64,000 bases of DNA from Vicugna pacos (Eukaryota; Chordata; Mammalia; Artiodactyla; Camelidae): contig NW_027328741.1 in the NCBI RefSeq assembly GCF_048564905.1, forward strand, positions 1,240,001 through 1,304,000, read 5' to 3'. Below the pieces are notes generated by a model. That model made no database searches, was not told the DNA's origin, and saw only the letters and a program-made list of their open reading frames with translations. The translations under genes were made by a program, and so were the position numbers. The first letter of the stretch is position 1. Each line of letters begins with the position of its first letter. Below, one piece after another: positions 24,401 through 37,336 of the stretch.

Positions 24401-26450
24401 ATCTCTCATCCATGTGTTCGCATCTCTCCTCAATCCGTGCAGCCAGCTTTTCGGCCAGCTTCTCCTCGTGACTCCCCTAAAGTCGACTTCACCAGGACTG
24501 GGCAAGTCTGAAAGTACCTCGGAGCCTCACCAGTAAGCTGATGACAGGCAGATCTTCCACTGTCTGCCCTTTCAGGTTCTGGAAACTGACCTGTGAACTC
24601 AGGTCTTTGGGCAGCAGAAGTATCTCGAACTTACACAGCTTCCCGGACCAAACACCTAAGCCAAGCTCCACAGAGGCCTGCAGCCCCTCCATCACACTGA
24701 TCCACCCACAGAACTCGGCCCGGTTACCTAGGATCCAACAGCCACAACAAGCCTCGTGGAACACACCAACATTCCACCTGGAATCCAACCGGTAACTGCC
24801 ATCCCCAATGGCTGCTGCATCTTGTCAGTGTTGGGGGAGGGGCTGCATCCGACGAGAGGTTCCTAAAGTAAATGTGGTTCTGCCCACTAGCGTCCCATGG
24901 GCCTTTCTTCTTCCCTCTTTCCTTTTGTTCAGATCTGTATGCACAGTACCAATGGAGAGAAGTGTGTCCCTTTTCAGTTGAAGGTTTCACACGTCTTTAA
25001 ACTTTCTAAGAGTTCACAGTACACAGAGACCCAGTAAAGGAGACTTATGTTCCTATAATATCCGTACAACCGGAATACATATGCGTCACATGATTTCTGC
25101 TGAAAAACCCACACTCTCAGGACATGGATCTATTGGTTTCATGGGGGCTGAATTTCCAAGAAATGAAACCAACCCCAATGTGCACTTTACTGTCTGTCTC
25201 TTTTGCTCTTAGTACACTTTGGCAGAGCTACTTGCCTTTGTTATAGGCTTCTTACAATTCTTCTCTACGTAGCGTAGAATATGGCATTCCTTCATCCTGT
25301 TGGAAGACATACAAGACTACATCACGGACTAGGAATCCATTGGATTCCAAATCGGCATTTGGGTGAGGTCACGATATGCTCTTATGAATCTATATTTACG
25401 AATATGAATGCACGCCTCTGATTTCCGAATACAAGTGTGCTGAGTACATGCAAGCCGCAATACTGGGTCGATGCGTGCTGAATGATCCTTGACATCACCT
25501 TGAGTATTTTCTTTTGAATAATCATGTTTCCCATGGTAAATGTCAGCCAACCGTACCATTTTGGTGCATGTTTGTTGGTTTGATTCTTTGTTGGTCTGCT
25601 TCTCGCTTGTTTTGCAAACACGTCAGGACATGCATCTCTCCTTTCGCTTCAAACAGAGAGTCAAATAAGCTGATTCACTTAAGAGAGTGCTTCCAATCAC
25701 CTAAGATTTCCTGCCACCCTCTCCAATCTTTAAGGTTTTGATGTCCTCCTTGCCTTCTTCTTGTTTCTTCTTTGCCACTCATGCTCTTCTTGCATTTCCA
25801 ATAATGGTTTTCTTCTTTCCATTTCATCTTGCTGCTTTTCTATTCCGGGGAGTGTTCTCAACCTGCCTTTTAGAAGAAGTTTTGAACTGCTGAATTCTTT
25901 TATGATTTGCCGGTCTGTGGATTGCTCTAGCTCTGCCGTTATTAGAAATGGTGGTCATGTGGCATAGGCTACCCTAGGTGGCAGCATTTGGCCATTCAGG
26001 ATATGGTCTGTGTCCTGGCACTCCTCCCTGTCCTGCAATATTGCTGCCGAGTTATAAGCTGAAACCCCTCTGGAGGTTCCCTTGTGACTATGTTGTTTCC
26101 TCCAGGTGCATTTTAAATCATTGTGATATTCGTGAACTTTGTTGATAGGAATCATACAGCTGTTGTTAGGTCTATTGGGATTCAACCTCCTTTGGATGCT
26201 GTGTAATTCCTGAATTCGCATAGATGATTTTTTCTTGGCTTTCAACAAGTTTCAGTCTGATATTTCTACAGATAAATTTTCAGACATATTTTATTTTTTA
26301 TCTCTTGCTTTTCCATCTGGGACTCTTATAATTTCTAGTCTTTCATGCCCTGTCTTAACCCAGGATACAACAGCAATATTTTCATTGTATTGCACTTGCT
26401 TTCCTATGTCCGAATATGACCGAGGGATTTCTGTTCCCCTGTCTTCACAG
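21160..26450. repeat. Repeat unit C5, switching type at about 23.0-23.25 kb
   Basis: This copy is 5291 bp. Up to about 22990 it follows C3, including GGGTTTTCC near 23005. From GTCATCTCT near 23244 and GACTAACAGG near 23271 it carries the variant set of C6 to C9. Near 26290 it lacks one base in the run TTATTTTTTATC, a deletion shared only with C6. Confidence 0.97.
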
Positions 26451-26756
26451 TCATTCACGCGTCCCTCTGCAATATCTAGTCTGCTAAGGACTGAATTTTA
26501 GCCCTGATATTATCACATCCACTGAGTTTTCTGATATCTTTGGCTCGTCTTTAGACTTTCTCTTCCCCTTTTCTGGTATTCTGCCTTTTGTGATTCTGAG
26601 ACCCTTTTGTTCTTCAGTGTTTTCCTGACCTCGATTTTCAACACTTGGACTGCATAGCGTTTTGCAGTCTAGTTGTTTGAAAGCTTATCTTTTGGGCCTT
26701 CAATATCTTTGGAACTGAAAATGGTACTTCCTATTTCTTTTACTGTACTTCTTCAT
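25851..26756 (-). mobile_element. LINE-1 ORF1 remnant, C5/C6 junction
   Basis: The C-terminal-domain frame is at 26248-25955. The one-base deletion near 26290 lies within the fragment and is shared with the next junction. Confidence 0.88.
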
Positions 26757-29700
26757 CTCTACTGGTCAGGTAATATCAGGTATCTAATGTAGATTTTTAG
26801 GGCTATGTTAAGTGAAAATTTTAGACTCTTGTCTCTACGCAATTCCAAGGGATTTCTGTGAGGACAATTTCTCCTAGACATTGATGCCATATTCTGTTCC
26901 TGTGTGTGTTGTCTGGTATATCTCCAATGGCTGGTGTTGCATTTGTTGTGATGAACAACCCATACTATTTCGATTAGCATAACTTCATTTTGATTAGGCT
27001 TATCTCACAATTCTGAAAGTGCGCAGGACACGGCCTCTTGTGGAAATGAGGATTCTAAAGGTTCTCAGCTCTGCATTCTGCTCTATGTCATTTTGGAGTG
27101 TTTCCAAAACAGCAAAGTGAGAGTGCGCTTGTGCTTTGTAGTGCCACGGGAATGTCCCAATGAAAGCAGTTCTTCCCAGAGCTTCTCTGTCTACTAAAAC
27201 ACCAGTGGAAGCACATCCATGGATGTCACACATCAGGGCCTGCTGGAATGATCCCGCAGACCGACCTTGGTGTCCTCGCTGCCGTACCGTGCCGGTGCCA
27301 TCCAAAATGTAGCATCCGATTTTGGGAGATAGTGCTGAAGGAAATGCTTCCTCTTCTCACGCTGTGGACTTGGACCACTCTACCTTGTCCTATCATCCTT
27401 GTGGCACGGGTGCACGAAGGCCACCACAGAGCTGTTGCGCATCCTGTGCCTCAAACCAAAACATAATCCCAGCCCAGGTTATGAATGTAGCAGATCCTAA
27501 GGCTTTTCATTCTGATTTCAAACCCAAGGCCCCCTGGATCCCTCAGACCAGATGCACGATAGCTCTGATTCAGCCCCACACGTGCTCTATTGGCAAAATG
27601 CCCAATTGGTCCCTGGTCCTGCAAATGCACTGGGTGTGGCCATGGGACATATCGGTAATCTCAAACGCGCGACCAGTGTGGTTGATTTATCATTGGTACA
27701 CTGTTCGGTTTGCTCTCTTGATTAGACCCACCACATCCCACAACGCACTCCAGATCCCTGAGACTCAGCGTATGCCATCAACCGTAGCCCTATACCTCAC
27801 TTACCGATGCCCCTGCTAACTGTAATTTGGCATCACGGATCTTGGTCTCAGAATCAACTGTGGGGATATGTTGCGCTGGTTTCTTTGAGTTCTGTCAGCC
27901 AAGCATCTGCTGTGCACTCTTGTAAATCTCAGCACATCACCTTCAATCTCATGCCTCCTGTCCGCTTGAGAGGGTGCGTCCAAGTTAAACAGGGTTTCAC
28001 CCTTGTTGGTCAGACCCTGCACTGGTTTCCATTCCCTGCTTTGCCTTCTCCTGCTTCCAGGTGTCCTGAGGCCTCATCCTGTCTTTGGAAGTAACAGACC
28101 TCTCTTCGGCAAGTGTCCTGTGCCAAAGGCTGGGTGAGTGGAGTTTTACATTTCTCTGTACAAGGGAGCGCGTGAGTGCAGGTTGCACTTCTTCTCTGCC
28201 AAATGGGCATCGATGAATCAACACTATCCAGATACATTTCACAGAAATGTGATATTTGCTTAGCTCTTGGTTTCTATACAGCCGTGGTGGGAGGGGTTAT
28301 CCAAAGAAACCTGTTTTGACATTGTGTTGATATCTCATTTGCAGTCTTTAAGAATTTTAACAGAATTCATTTCCATGTTTTGGGAGTTATACGAAAATGA
28401 AGTTATTTTTTGAAACACACTAAATCGACCTAGAAGCCAGACTTGTCAATTTTGGTAACATTTGGTCAGCTCTACGGAAAACCTAGACAGATAGAATGCA
28501 AACTAGCAGTCCAAACTGTTAAAGGGGTCATGTCATCTCTTTACGGTTGAAGCCTCCGAGACTAACAGGAACCATGAAATAACTATTGGAAGCATGAAAT
28601 AACCCCCAACCTTGGATACACTTGGGCATGTGGTGCCCTTTAGTCCTATTTGTCACCTACTGGCCAATGTTGGCATTTCAAGGGGTAACATCCCTCTCTA
28701 GGAAAATACAAGAGGAAACAATCCAAATATATACATTTAGGTTTGAATCCAAAAGCACCTAGAGGCATTATAGCTAGGAGAACCCTGCTGCAGTTATGCT
28801 TGTCTATGGAGAACCAGGTGTTCTTCTATCAGTGATGAGAACAGTTAATCTTCCGATCATGTTGGGTAAAGCCATTTAACGCAACCAAGTCTGCACCCAC
28901 ATGATATAGTGCCCCCGGGGGCTTGACTCAAGTGAAAGACGATCCACATAAGCTGTGTCTTTAATGTCATTGGCGACTTTTACAGTACACTTCACTTTCT
29001 GACTTGTACTATTTACCTATACTGTCTTGAAAAACTGAGGCCTAATACAGATTCAAGTTCAGTCAAAGATTCCCCTCACTTACCACACTCCCTTCACCCC
29101 AGGGAAGACATAAACACAACATTTGCTGAATCTAGCGGAAGGCCATCGTTTCTAGGTGTGAGCTAAGTATTCAATTCCTATCTATTTCAGCCGAGACTAT
29201 TTGACCTTTAAGGAGTTCACTGTTGTTCACAGAGTGTGAAGCTGGAGGAACTCTGATTCTAGGAGGGACTTGCCCTTCTCCTAATGGCTTCATTGCCGCT
29301 CAGGTACTGAACCTTCAAAATGGATGCGTGAGTGGAGGGGAGGGAAGGGCAAGTGCTTGCTAGCTAGGCCCAAACCTGGGAAAAGGCTTACCTGGGCTTG
29401 GTGAATTTTGGTCTGAATGGCTTGGGAAGGCCGCTTGGGACGTGTGGATTCTCACGACCTCTTCCAAGAACAGGAGCGTTTTGATCATCTCTGCCATCTC
29501 TTCTCTTGCACACGTCAGGGACCTTGGACCCGTTCTTGGAGAAGAGAATTGAGGAACTTCCTCAAGTTCACGTTGGCACTCCGTATGTTTCTGCCAGTAT
29601 CAGCGAGGTTCAATATGTCTCCTGAATGTCTTTTGAGCCTGGTATCCTCTACAGCTGTCTCCACGCCAGTATTCTCCATTGTAGCAGAACATCTCTCATC

Positions 29701-31740
29701 CATGTGTTCGCATCTCTCCTCAATCCGTGCAGCCAGCTTTTCGGCCAGCTTCTCCTCGTGACTCCCCTAAAGTCGACTTCACCAGGACTGGGCAAGTCTG
29801 AAAGTACCTCGGAGCCTCACCAGTAAGCTGATGACAGGCAGATCTTCCACTGTCTGCCCTTTCAGGTTCTGGAAACTGACCTGTGAACTCAGGTCTTTGG
29901 GCAGCAGAAGTATCTCGAACTTACACAGCTTCCCGGACCAAACACCTAAGCCAAGCTCCACAGAGGCCTGCAGCCCCTCCATCACACTGATCCACCCACA
30001 GAACTCGGCCCGGTTACCTAGGATCCAACAGCCACAACAAGCCTCGTGGAACACACCAACATTCCACCTGGAATCCAACCGGTAACTGCCATCCCCAATG
30101 GCTGCTGCATCTTGTCAGTGTTGGGGGAGGGGCTGCATCCGACGAGAGGTTCCTAAAGTAAATGTGGTTCTGCCCACTAGCGTCCCATGGGCCTTTCTTC
30201 TTCCCTCTTTCCTTTTGTTCAGATCTGTATGCACAGTACCAATGGAGAGAAGTGTGTCCCTTTTCAGTTGAAGGTTTCACACGTCTTTAAACTTTCTAAG
30301 AGTTCACAGTACACAGAGACCCAGTAAAGGAGACTTATGTTCCTATAATATCCGTACAACCGGAATACATATGCGTCACATGATTTCTGCTGAAAAACCC
30401 ACACTCTCAGGACATGGATCTATTGGTTTCATGGGGGCTGAATTTCCAAGAAATGAAACCAACCCCAATGTGCACTTTACTGTCTGTCTCTTTTGCTCTT
30501 AGTACACTTTGGCAGAGCTACTTGCCTTTGTTATAGGCTTCTTACAATTCTTCTCTACGTAGCGTAGAATATGGCATTCCTTCATCCTGTTGGAAGACAT
30601 ACAAGACTACATCACCGACTAGGAATCCATTGAATTCCAAATCGGCATTTGGGTGAGGTCACGATATGCTCTTATGAATCTATATTTACGAATATGAATG
30701 CACGCCTCTGATTTCCGAATACAAGTGTGCTGAGTACATGCAAGCCGCGATACTGGGTCGATGCGTGCTGAATGATCCTTGACATCACCTTGAGTATTTT
30801 CTTTTGAATAATCATGTTTCCCATGGTAAATGTCAGCCAACCGTACCATTTTGGTGCATGTTTGTTGGTTTGATTCTTTGTTGGTCTGCTTCTCGCTTGT
30901 TTTGCAAACACGTCAGGACATGCATCTCTCCTTTCGCTTCAAACAGAGAGTCAAATAAGCTGATTCACTTAAGAGAGTGCTTCCAATCACCTAAGATTTC
31001 CTGCCACCCTCTCCAATCTTTAAGGTTTTGATGTCCTCCTTGCCTTCTTCTTGTTTCTTCTTTGCCACTCATGCTCTTCTTGCATTTCCAATAATGGTTT
31101 TCTTCTTTCCATTTCATCTTGCTGCTTTTCTATTCCGGGGAGTGTTCTCAACCTTCCTTTTAGAAGAAGTTTTGAACTGCTGAATTCTTTTATGATTTGC
31201 CGGTCTGTGGATTGCTCTAGCTCTGCCGTTATTAGAAATGGTGGTCATGTGGCATAGGCTACCCTAGGTGGCAGCATTTGGCCATTCAGGATATGGTCTG
31301 TGTCCTGGCACTCCTCCCTGTCCTGCAATATTGCTGCCGAGTTATAAGCTGAAACCCCTCTGGAGGTTCCCTTGTGACTATGTTGTTTCCTCCAGGTGCA
31401 TTTTAAATCATTGTGATATTCGTGAACTTTGTTGATAGGAATCATACAGCTGTTGTTAGGTCTATTGGGATTCAACCTCCTTTGGATGCTGTGTAATTCC
31501 TGAATTCGCATAGATGATTTTTTCTTGGCTTTCAACAAGTTTCAGTCTGATATTTCTACAGATAAATTTTCAGACATATTTTATTTTTTATCTCTTGCTT
31601 TTCCATCTGGGACTCTTATGATTTCTAGTCTTTCATGCCCTGTCTTAACCCAGGATACAACAGCAATATTTTCATTGTATTGCACTTGCTTTCCTATGTC
31701 CGAATATGACCGAGGGATTTCTGTTCCCCTGTCTTCACAG
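26451..31740. repeat. Repeat unit C6
   Basis: This copy is 5290 bp. It is the first of four copies (C6 to C9) with one fewer T in TTTGGCTCG near 26540 and with GCAATATCTAG near 26469. Its 3' half pairs with C5: both have AAGTTCACG (near 29565) and TTCAACCTCC (near 31471). TCGATTTTCA near 26631 and AAATGGGC near 28201 are shared with C8 but not C7. Confidence 0.97.
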
Positions 31741-32046
31741 TCATTCACGCGTCCCTCTGCAATATCTAGTCTGCTAAGGACTGAATTTTAGCCCTGATAT
31801 TATCACATCCACTGAGTTTTCTGATATCTTTGGCTCGTCTTTAGACTTTCTCTTCCCCTTTTCTGGTATTCTGCCTTTTGTGATTCTGAGACCCTTTTGT
31901 TCTTCAGTGTTTTCCTGACCTCCATTTTCAACACTTGGACTGCATAGCGTTTTGCAGTCTAGTTGTTTGAAAGCTTATCTTTTGGGCCTTCAATATCTTT
32001 GGAACTGAAAATGGTACTTCCTATTTCTTTTACTGTACTTCTTCAT
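31141..32046 (-). mobile_element. LINE-1 ORF1 remnant, C6/C7 junction
   Basis: The C-terminal-domain frame at 31538-31245 has the same translation as at the C5/C6 junction, and the deletion near 31580 is shared. Confidence 0.88.
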
Positions 32047-35000
32047 CTCTACTGGTCAGGTAATATCAGGTATCTAATGTAGATTTTTAGGGCTATGTTA
32101 AGTGAAAATTTTAGACTCTTGTCTCTACGCAATTCCAAGGGATTTCTGTGAGGACAATTTCTCCTAGACATTGATGCCATATTCTGTTCCTGTGTGTGTT
32201 GTCTGGTATATCTCCAATGGCTGGTGTTGCATTTGTTGTGATGAACAACCCATACTATTTCGATTAGCATAACTTCATTTTGATTAGGCTTATCTCACAA
32301 TTCTGAAAGTGCGCAGGACACGGCCTCTTGTGGAAATGAGGATTCTAAAGGTTCTCAGCTCTGCATTCTGCTCTATGTCATTTTGGAGTGTTTCCAAAAC
32401 AGCAAAGTGAGAGTGCGCTTGTGCTTTGTAGTGCCACGGGAATGTCCCAATGAAAGCAGTTCTTCCCAGAGCTTCTCTGTCTACTAAAACACCAGTGGAA
32501 GCACATCCATGGATGTCACACATCAGGGCCTGCTGGAATGATCCCGCAGACCGACCTTGGTGTCCTCGCTGCCGTACCGTGCCGGTGCCATCCAAAATGT
32601 AGCATCCGATTTTGGGAGATAGTGCTGAAGGAAATGCTTCCTCTTCTCACGCTGTGGACTTGGACCACTCTACCTTGTCCTATCATCCTTGTGGCACGGG
32701 TGCACGAAGGCCACCACAGAGCTGTTGCGCATCCTGTGCCTCAAACCAAAACATAATCCCAGCCCAGGTTATGAATGTAGCAGATCCTAAGGCTTTTCAT
32801 TCTGATTTCAAACCCAAGGCCCCCTGGATCCCTCAGACCAGATGCACGATAGCTCTGATTCAGCCCCACACGTGCTCTATTGGCAAAATGCCCAATTGGT
32901 CCCTGGTCCTGCAAATGCACTGGGTGTGGCCATGGGACATATCGGTAATCTCAAACGCGCGACCAGTGTGGTTGATTTATCATTGGTACACTGTTCGGTT
33001 TGCTCTCTTGATTAGACCCACCACATCCCACAACGCACTCCAGATCCCTGAGACTCAGCGTATGCCATCAACCGTAGCCCTATACCTCACTTACCGATGC
33101 CCCTGCTAACTGTAATTTGGCATCACGGATCTTGGTCTCAGAATCAACTGTGGGGATATGTTGCGCTGGTTTCTTTGAGTTCTGTCAGCCAAGCATCTGC
33201 TGTGCACTCTTGTAAATCTCAGCACATCACCTTCAATCTCATGCCTCCTGTCCGCTTGAGAGGGTGCGTCCAAGTTAAACAGGGTTTCACCCTTGTTGGT
33301 CAGACCCTGCACTGGTTTCCATTCCCTGCTTTGCCTTCTCCTGCTTCCAGGTGTCCTGAGGCCTCATCCTGTCTTTGGAAGTAACAGACCTCTCTTCGGC
33401 AAGTGTCCTGTGCCAAAGGCTGGGTGAGTGGAGTTTTACATTTCTCTGTACAAGGGAGCGCGTGAGTGCAGGTTGCACTTCTTCTCTGCCAACTGGGCAT
33501 CGATGAATCAACACTATCCAGATACATTTCACAGAAATGTGATATTTGCTTAGCTCTTGGTTTCTATACAGCCGTGGTGGGAGGGGTTGTCCAAAGAAAC
33601 CTGTTTTGACATTGTGTTGATATCTCATTTGCAGTCTTTAAGAATTTTAACAGAATTCATTTCCATGTTTTGGGAGTTATACGAAAATGAAGTTATTTTT
33701 TGAAACACACTAAATCGACCTAGAATCCAGACTTGTCAATTTTGGTAACATTTGGTCAGCTCTACGGAAAACCTAGACAGATAGAATGCAAACTAGCAGT
33801 CCAAACTGTTAAAGGGGTCATGTCATCTCTTTACGGTTGAAGCCTCCGAGACTAACAGGAACCATGAAATAACTATTGGAAGCATGAAATAACCCCCAAC
33901 CTTGGATACACTTGGGCATGTGGTGCCCTTTAGTCCTATTTGTCACCTACTGGCCAATGTTGGCATTTCAAGGGGTAACATCCCTCTCTAGGAAAATAGA
34001 AGAGGAAACAATCCAAATATATACATTTAGGTTTGAATCCAAAAGCACCTAGAGGCATTATAGCTAGGAGAACCCTGCTGCAGTTATGCTTGTCTATGGA
34101 GAACCAGGTGTTCTTCTATCAGTGATGAGAACAGTTAATCTTCCGATCATGTTGGGTAAAGCCATTTAACGCAACCAAGTCTGCACCCACATGATATAGT
34201 GCCCCCGGGGGCTTGACTCAAGTGAAAGACGATCCACATAAGCTGTGTCTTTAATGTCATTGGCGACTTTTACAGTACACTTCACTTTCTGACTTGTACT
34301 ATTTACCTATACTGTCTTGAAAAACTGAGGCCTAATACAGATTCAAGTTCAGTCAAAGATTCCCCTCACTTACCACACTCCCTTCACCCCAGGGAAGACA
34401 TAAACACAACATTTGCTGAATCTAGCGGAAGGCCATCGTTTCTAGGTGTGAGCTAAGTATTCAATTCCTATCTATTTCAGCCGAGACTATTTGACCTTTA
34501 AGGAGTTCACTGTTGTTCACAGAGTGTGAAGCTGGAGGAACTCTGATTCTAGGAGGGACTTGCCCTTCTCCTAATGGCTTCATTGCTGCTCAGGTACTGA
34601 ACCTTCAAAATGGATGCGTGAGTGGAGGGGAGGGAAGGGCAAGTGCTTGCTAGCTAGGCCCAAACCTGGGAAAAGGCTTACCTGGGCTTGGTGAATTTTG
34701 GTCTGAATGGCTTGGGAAGGCCCCTTGGGACGTGTGGATTCTCACGACCTCTTCCAAGAACAGGAGCGTTTTGATCATCTCTGCCATCTCTTCTCTTGCA
34801 CACGTCAGGGACCTTGGACCCGTTCTTGGAGAAGAGAATTGAGGAACTTCCTCAAGTCCACGTTGGCACTCCGTATGTTTCTGCCAGTATCAGCGAGGTT
34901 CAATATGTCTCCTGAATGTCTTTTGAGCCTGGTATCCTCTACAGCTGTCTCCACGCCAGTATTCTCCATTGTAGCAGAACATCTCTCATCCATGTGTTCG

Positions 35001-37030
35001 CATCTCTCCTCAATCCGTGCAGCCAGCTTTTCGGCCAGCTTCTCCTCGTGACTCCCCTAAATTCGACTTCACCAGGACTGGGCAAGTCTGAAAGTACCTC
35101 GGAGCCTCACCAGTAACTGATGACAGGCAGATCTTCCACTGTCTGCCCTTTCAGGTTCTGGAAACTGACCTGTGAACTCAGGTCTTTGGGCAGCAGAAGT
35201 ATCTCGAACTTACACAGCTTCCCGGACCAAACACCTAAGCCAAGCTCCACAGAGGCCTGCAGCCCCTCCATCACACTGATCCACCCACAGAACTCGGCCC
35301 GGTTACCTAGGATCCAACAGCCACAACAAGCCTCGTGGAACACACCAACATTCCACCTGGAATCCAACCGGTAACTGCCATCCCCAATGGCTGCTGCATC
35401 TTGTCAGTGTTGGGGGAGGGGCTGCATCCGACGAGAGGTTCCTAAAGTAAATGTGGTTCTGCACACTAGCGTCCCATGGGCCTTTCTTCTTCCCTCTTTC
35501 CTTTTGTTCAGATCTGTATGCACAGTACCAATGGAGAGAAGTGTGTCCCTTTTCAGTTGAAGGTTTCACACGTCTTTAAACTTTCTAAGAGTTCACAGTA
35601 CACAGAGACCCAGTAAAGGAGACTTATGTTCCTATAATATCCGTACAACCGGAATACATATGCGTCACATGATTTCTGCTGAAAAACCCACACTCTCAGG
35701 ACATGGATCTATTGGTTTCATGGGGGCTGAATTTCCAAGAAATGAAACCAACCCCAATGTGCACTTTACTGTCTGTCTCTTTTGCTCTTAGTACACTTTG
35801 GCAGAGCTACTTGCCTTTGTTATAGGCTTCTTACAATTCTTCTCTACGTAGCGTAGAATATGGCATTCCTTCATCCTTTTGGAAGACATACAAGACTACA
35901 TCACGGACTAGGAATCCATTGGATTCCAAATCGGCATTTGGGTGAGGTCACGATATGCTCTTATGAATCTAAATTTACGAATATGAATGCACGCCTCTGA
36001 TTTCCGAATACAAGTGTGCTGAGTACATGCAAGCCGCGATACTGGGTCGATGCGTGCTGAATGATCCTTGACATCACCTTGAGTATTTTCTTTTGAATAA
36101 TCATGTTTCCCATGGTATATGTCAGCCAACCGTACCATTTTGGTGCATGTTTGTTGGTTTGATTCTTTGTTGGTCTGCTTCTCGCTTGTTTTGCAAACAC
36201 GTCAGGACATGCATCTCTCCTTTCGCTTCAAACAGAGAGTCAAATAAGCTGATTCACTTAAGAGAGTGCTTCCAATCACCTAAGATTTCCTGCTACCCTC
36301 TCCAATCTTTAAGGTTTTGATGTCCTCCTTGCCTTCTTCTTGTTTCTTCTTTGCCACTCATGCTCTTCTTGCATTTCCAATAATGGTTTTCTTCTTTCCA
36401 TTTCATCTTGCTTCTTTTCTATTCCGGGGAGTGTTCTCAACCTTCCTTTTAGAAGAAGTTTTGAACTGCTGAATTCTTTTATGATTTGCCGGTCTGTGGA
36501 TTGCTCTAGCTCTGCCGTTATTCGAAATGGTGGTCATGTGGCATAGGCTACCCTAGGTGGCAGCATTTGGCCATTCAGGATATGGTCTGTGTCCTGGCAC
36601 TCCTCCCTGTCCTGCAATATTGCTGCCGAGTTATAAGCTAAAACCCCTCTGGAGGTTCCCTTGTGACTATGTTGTTTCCTCCAGGTGCATTTTAAATCAT
36701 TGTGATATTCGTGAACTTTGTTGATAGGAATCATACAGCTGTTGTTAGGTCTATTGGGATTCTACCTCCTTTGGATGCTGTGTAATTCCTGAATTCGCAT
36801 AGATGATTTTTTCTTGGCTTTCAACAAGTTTCAGTCTGATATTTCTACAGATAAATTTTCAGACATATTTTATTTCTTTATCTCTTGCTTTTCCATCTGG
36901 GACTCTTATGATTTCTAGTTTTTCATGCCCTGTCTTAACCCAGGATACAACAGCAATATTTTCATTGTATTGCACTTGCTTTCCTATGTCCGAATATGAC
37001 CGAGGGATTTCTGTTCCCCTGTCTTCACAG
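31741..37030. repeat. Repeat unit C7
   Basis: This copy is 5290 bp. Its 5' half is almost identical to C6. Its 3' half pairs with C8: GCACACTAGC near 35461, CTAAATTTACG near 35969, TTGCTTCTTTTC near 36409 and TTCTACCTCC near 36761. A one-base deletion near 35116 (CAGTAACTG) is private and shortens the minus-strand frame there. Confidence 0.97.
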
Positions 37031-37336
37031 TCATTCACGCGTCCCTCTGCAATATCTAGTCTGCTAAGGACTGGATTTTAGCCCTGATATTATCACATCC
37101 ACTGAGTTTTCTGATATCTTTGGCTCGTCTTTAGACTTTCTCTTCCCCTTTTCTGGTATTCTGCCTTTTGTGATTCTGAGACCCTTTTGTTCTTCAGTGT
37201 TTTCCTGACCTCGATTTTCAACACTTGGACTGCATAGCGTTTTGCAGTCTAGTTGTTTGAAAGCTTATCTTTTGGGCCTTCAATATCTTTGGAACTGAAA
37301 ATGGTACTTCCTATTTCTTTTACTGTACTTCTTCAT
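36430..37336 (-). mobile_element. LINE-1 ORF1 remnant, C7/C8 junction
   Basis: The C-terminal-domain frame is shortened to 36734-36534 because TTCTACCTCC (near 36761) puts a minus-strand stop upstream of it. Confidence 0.87.
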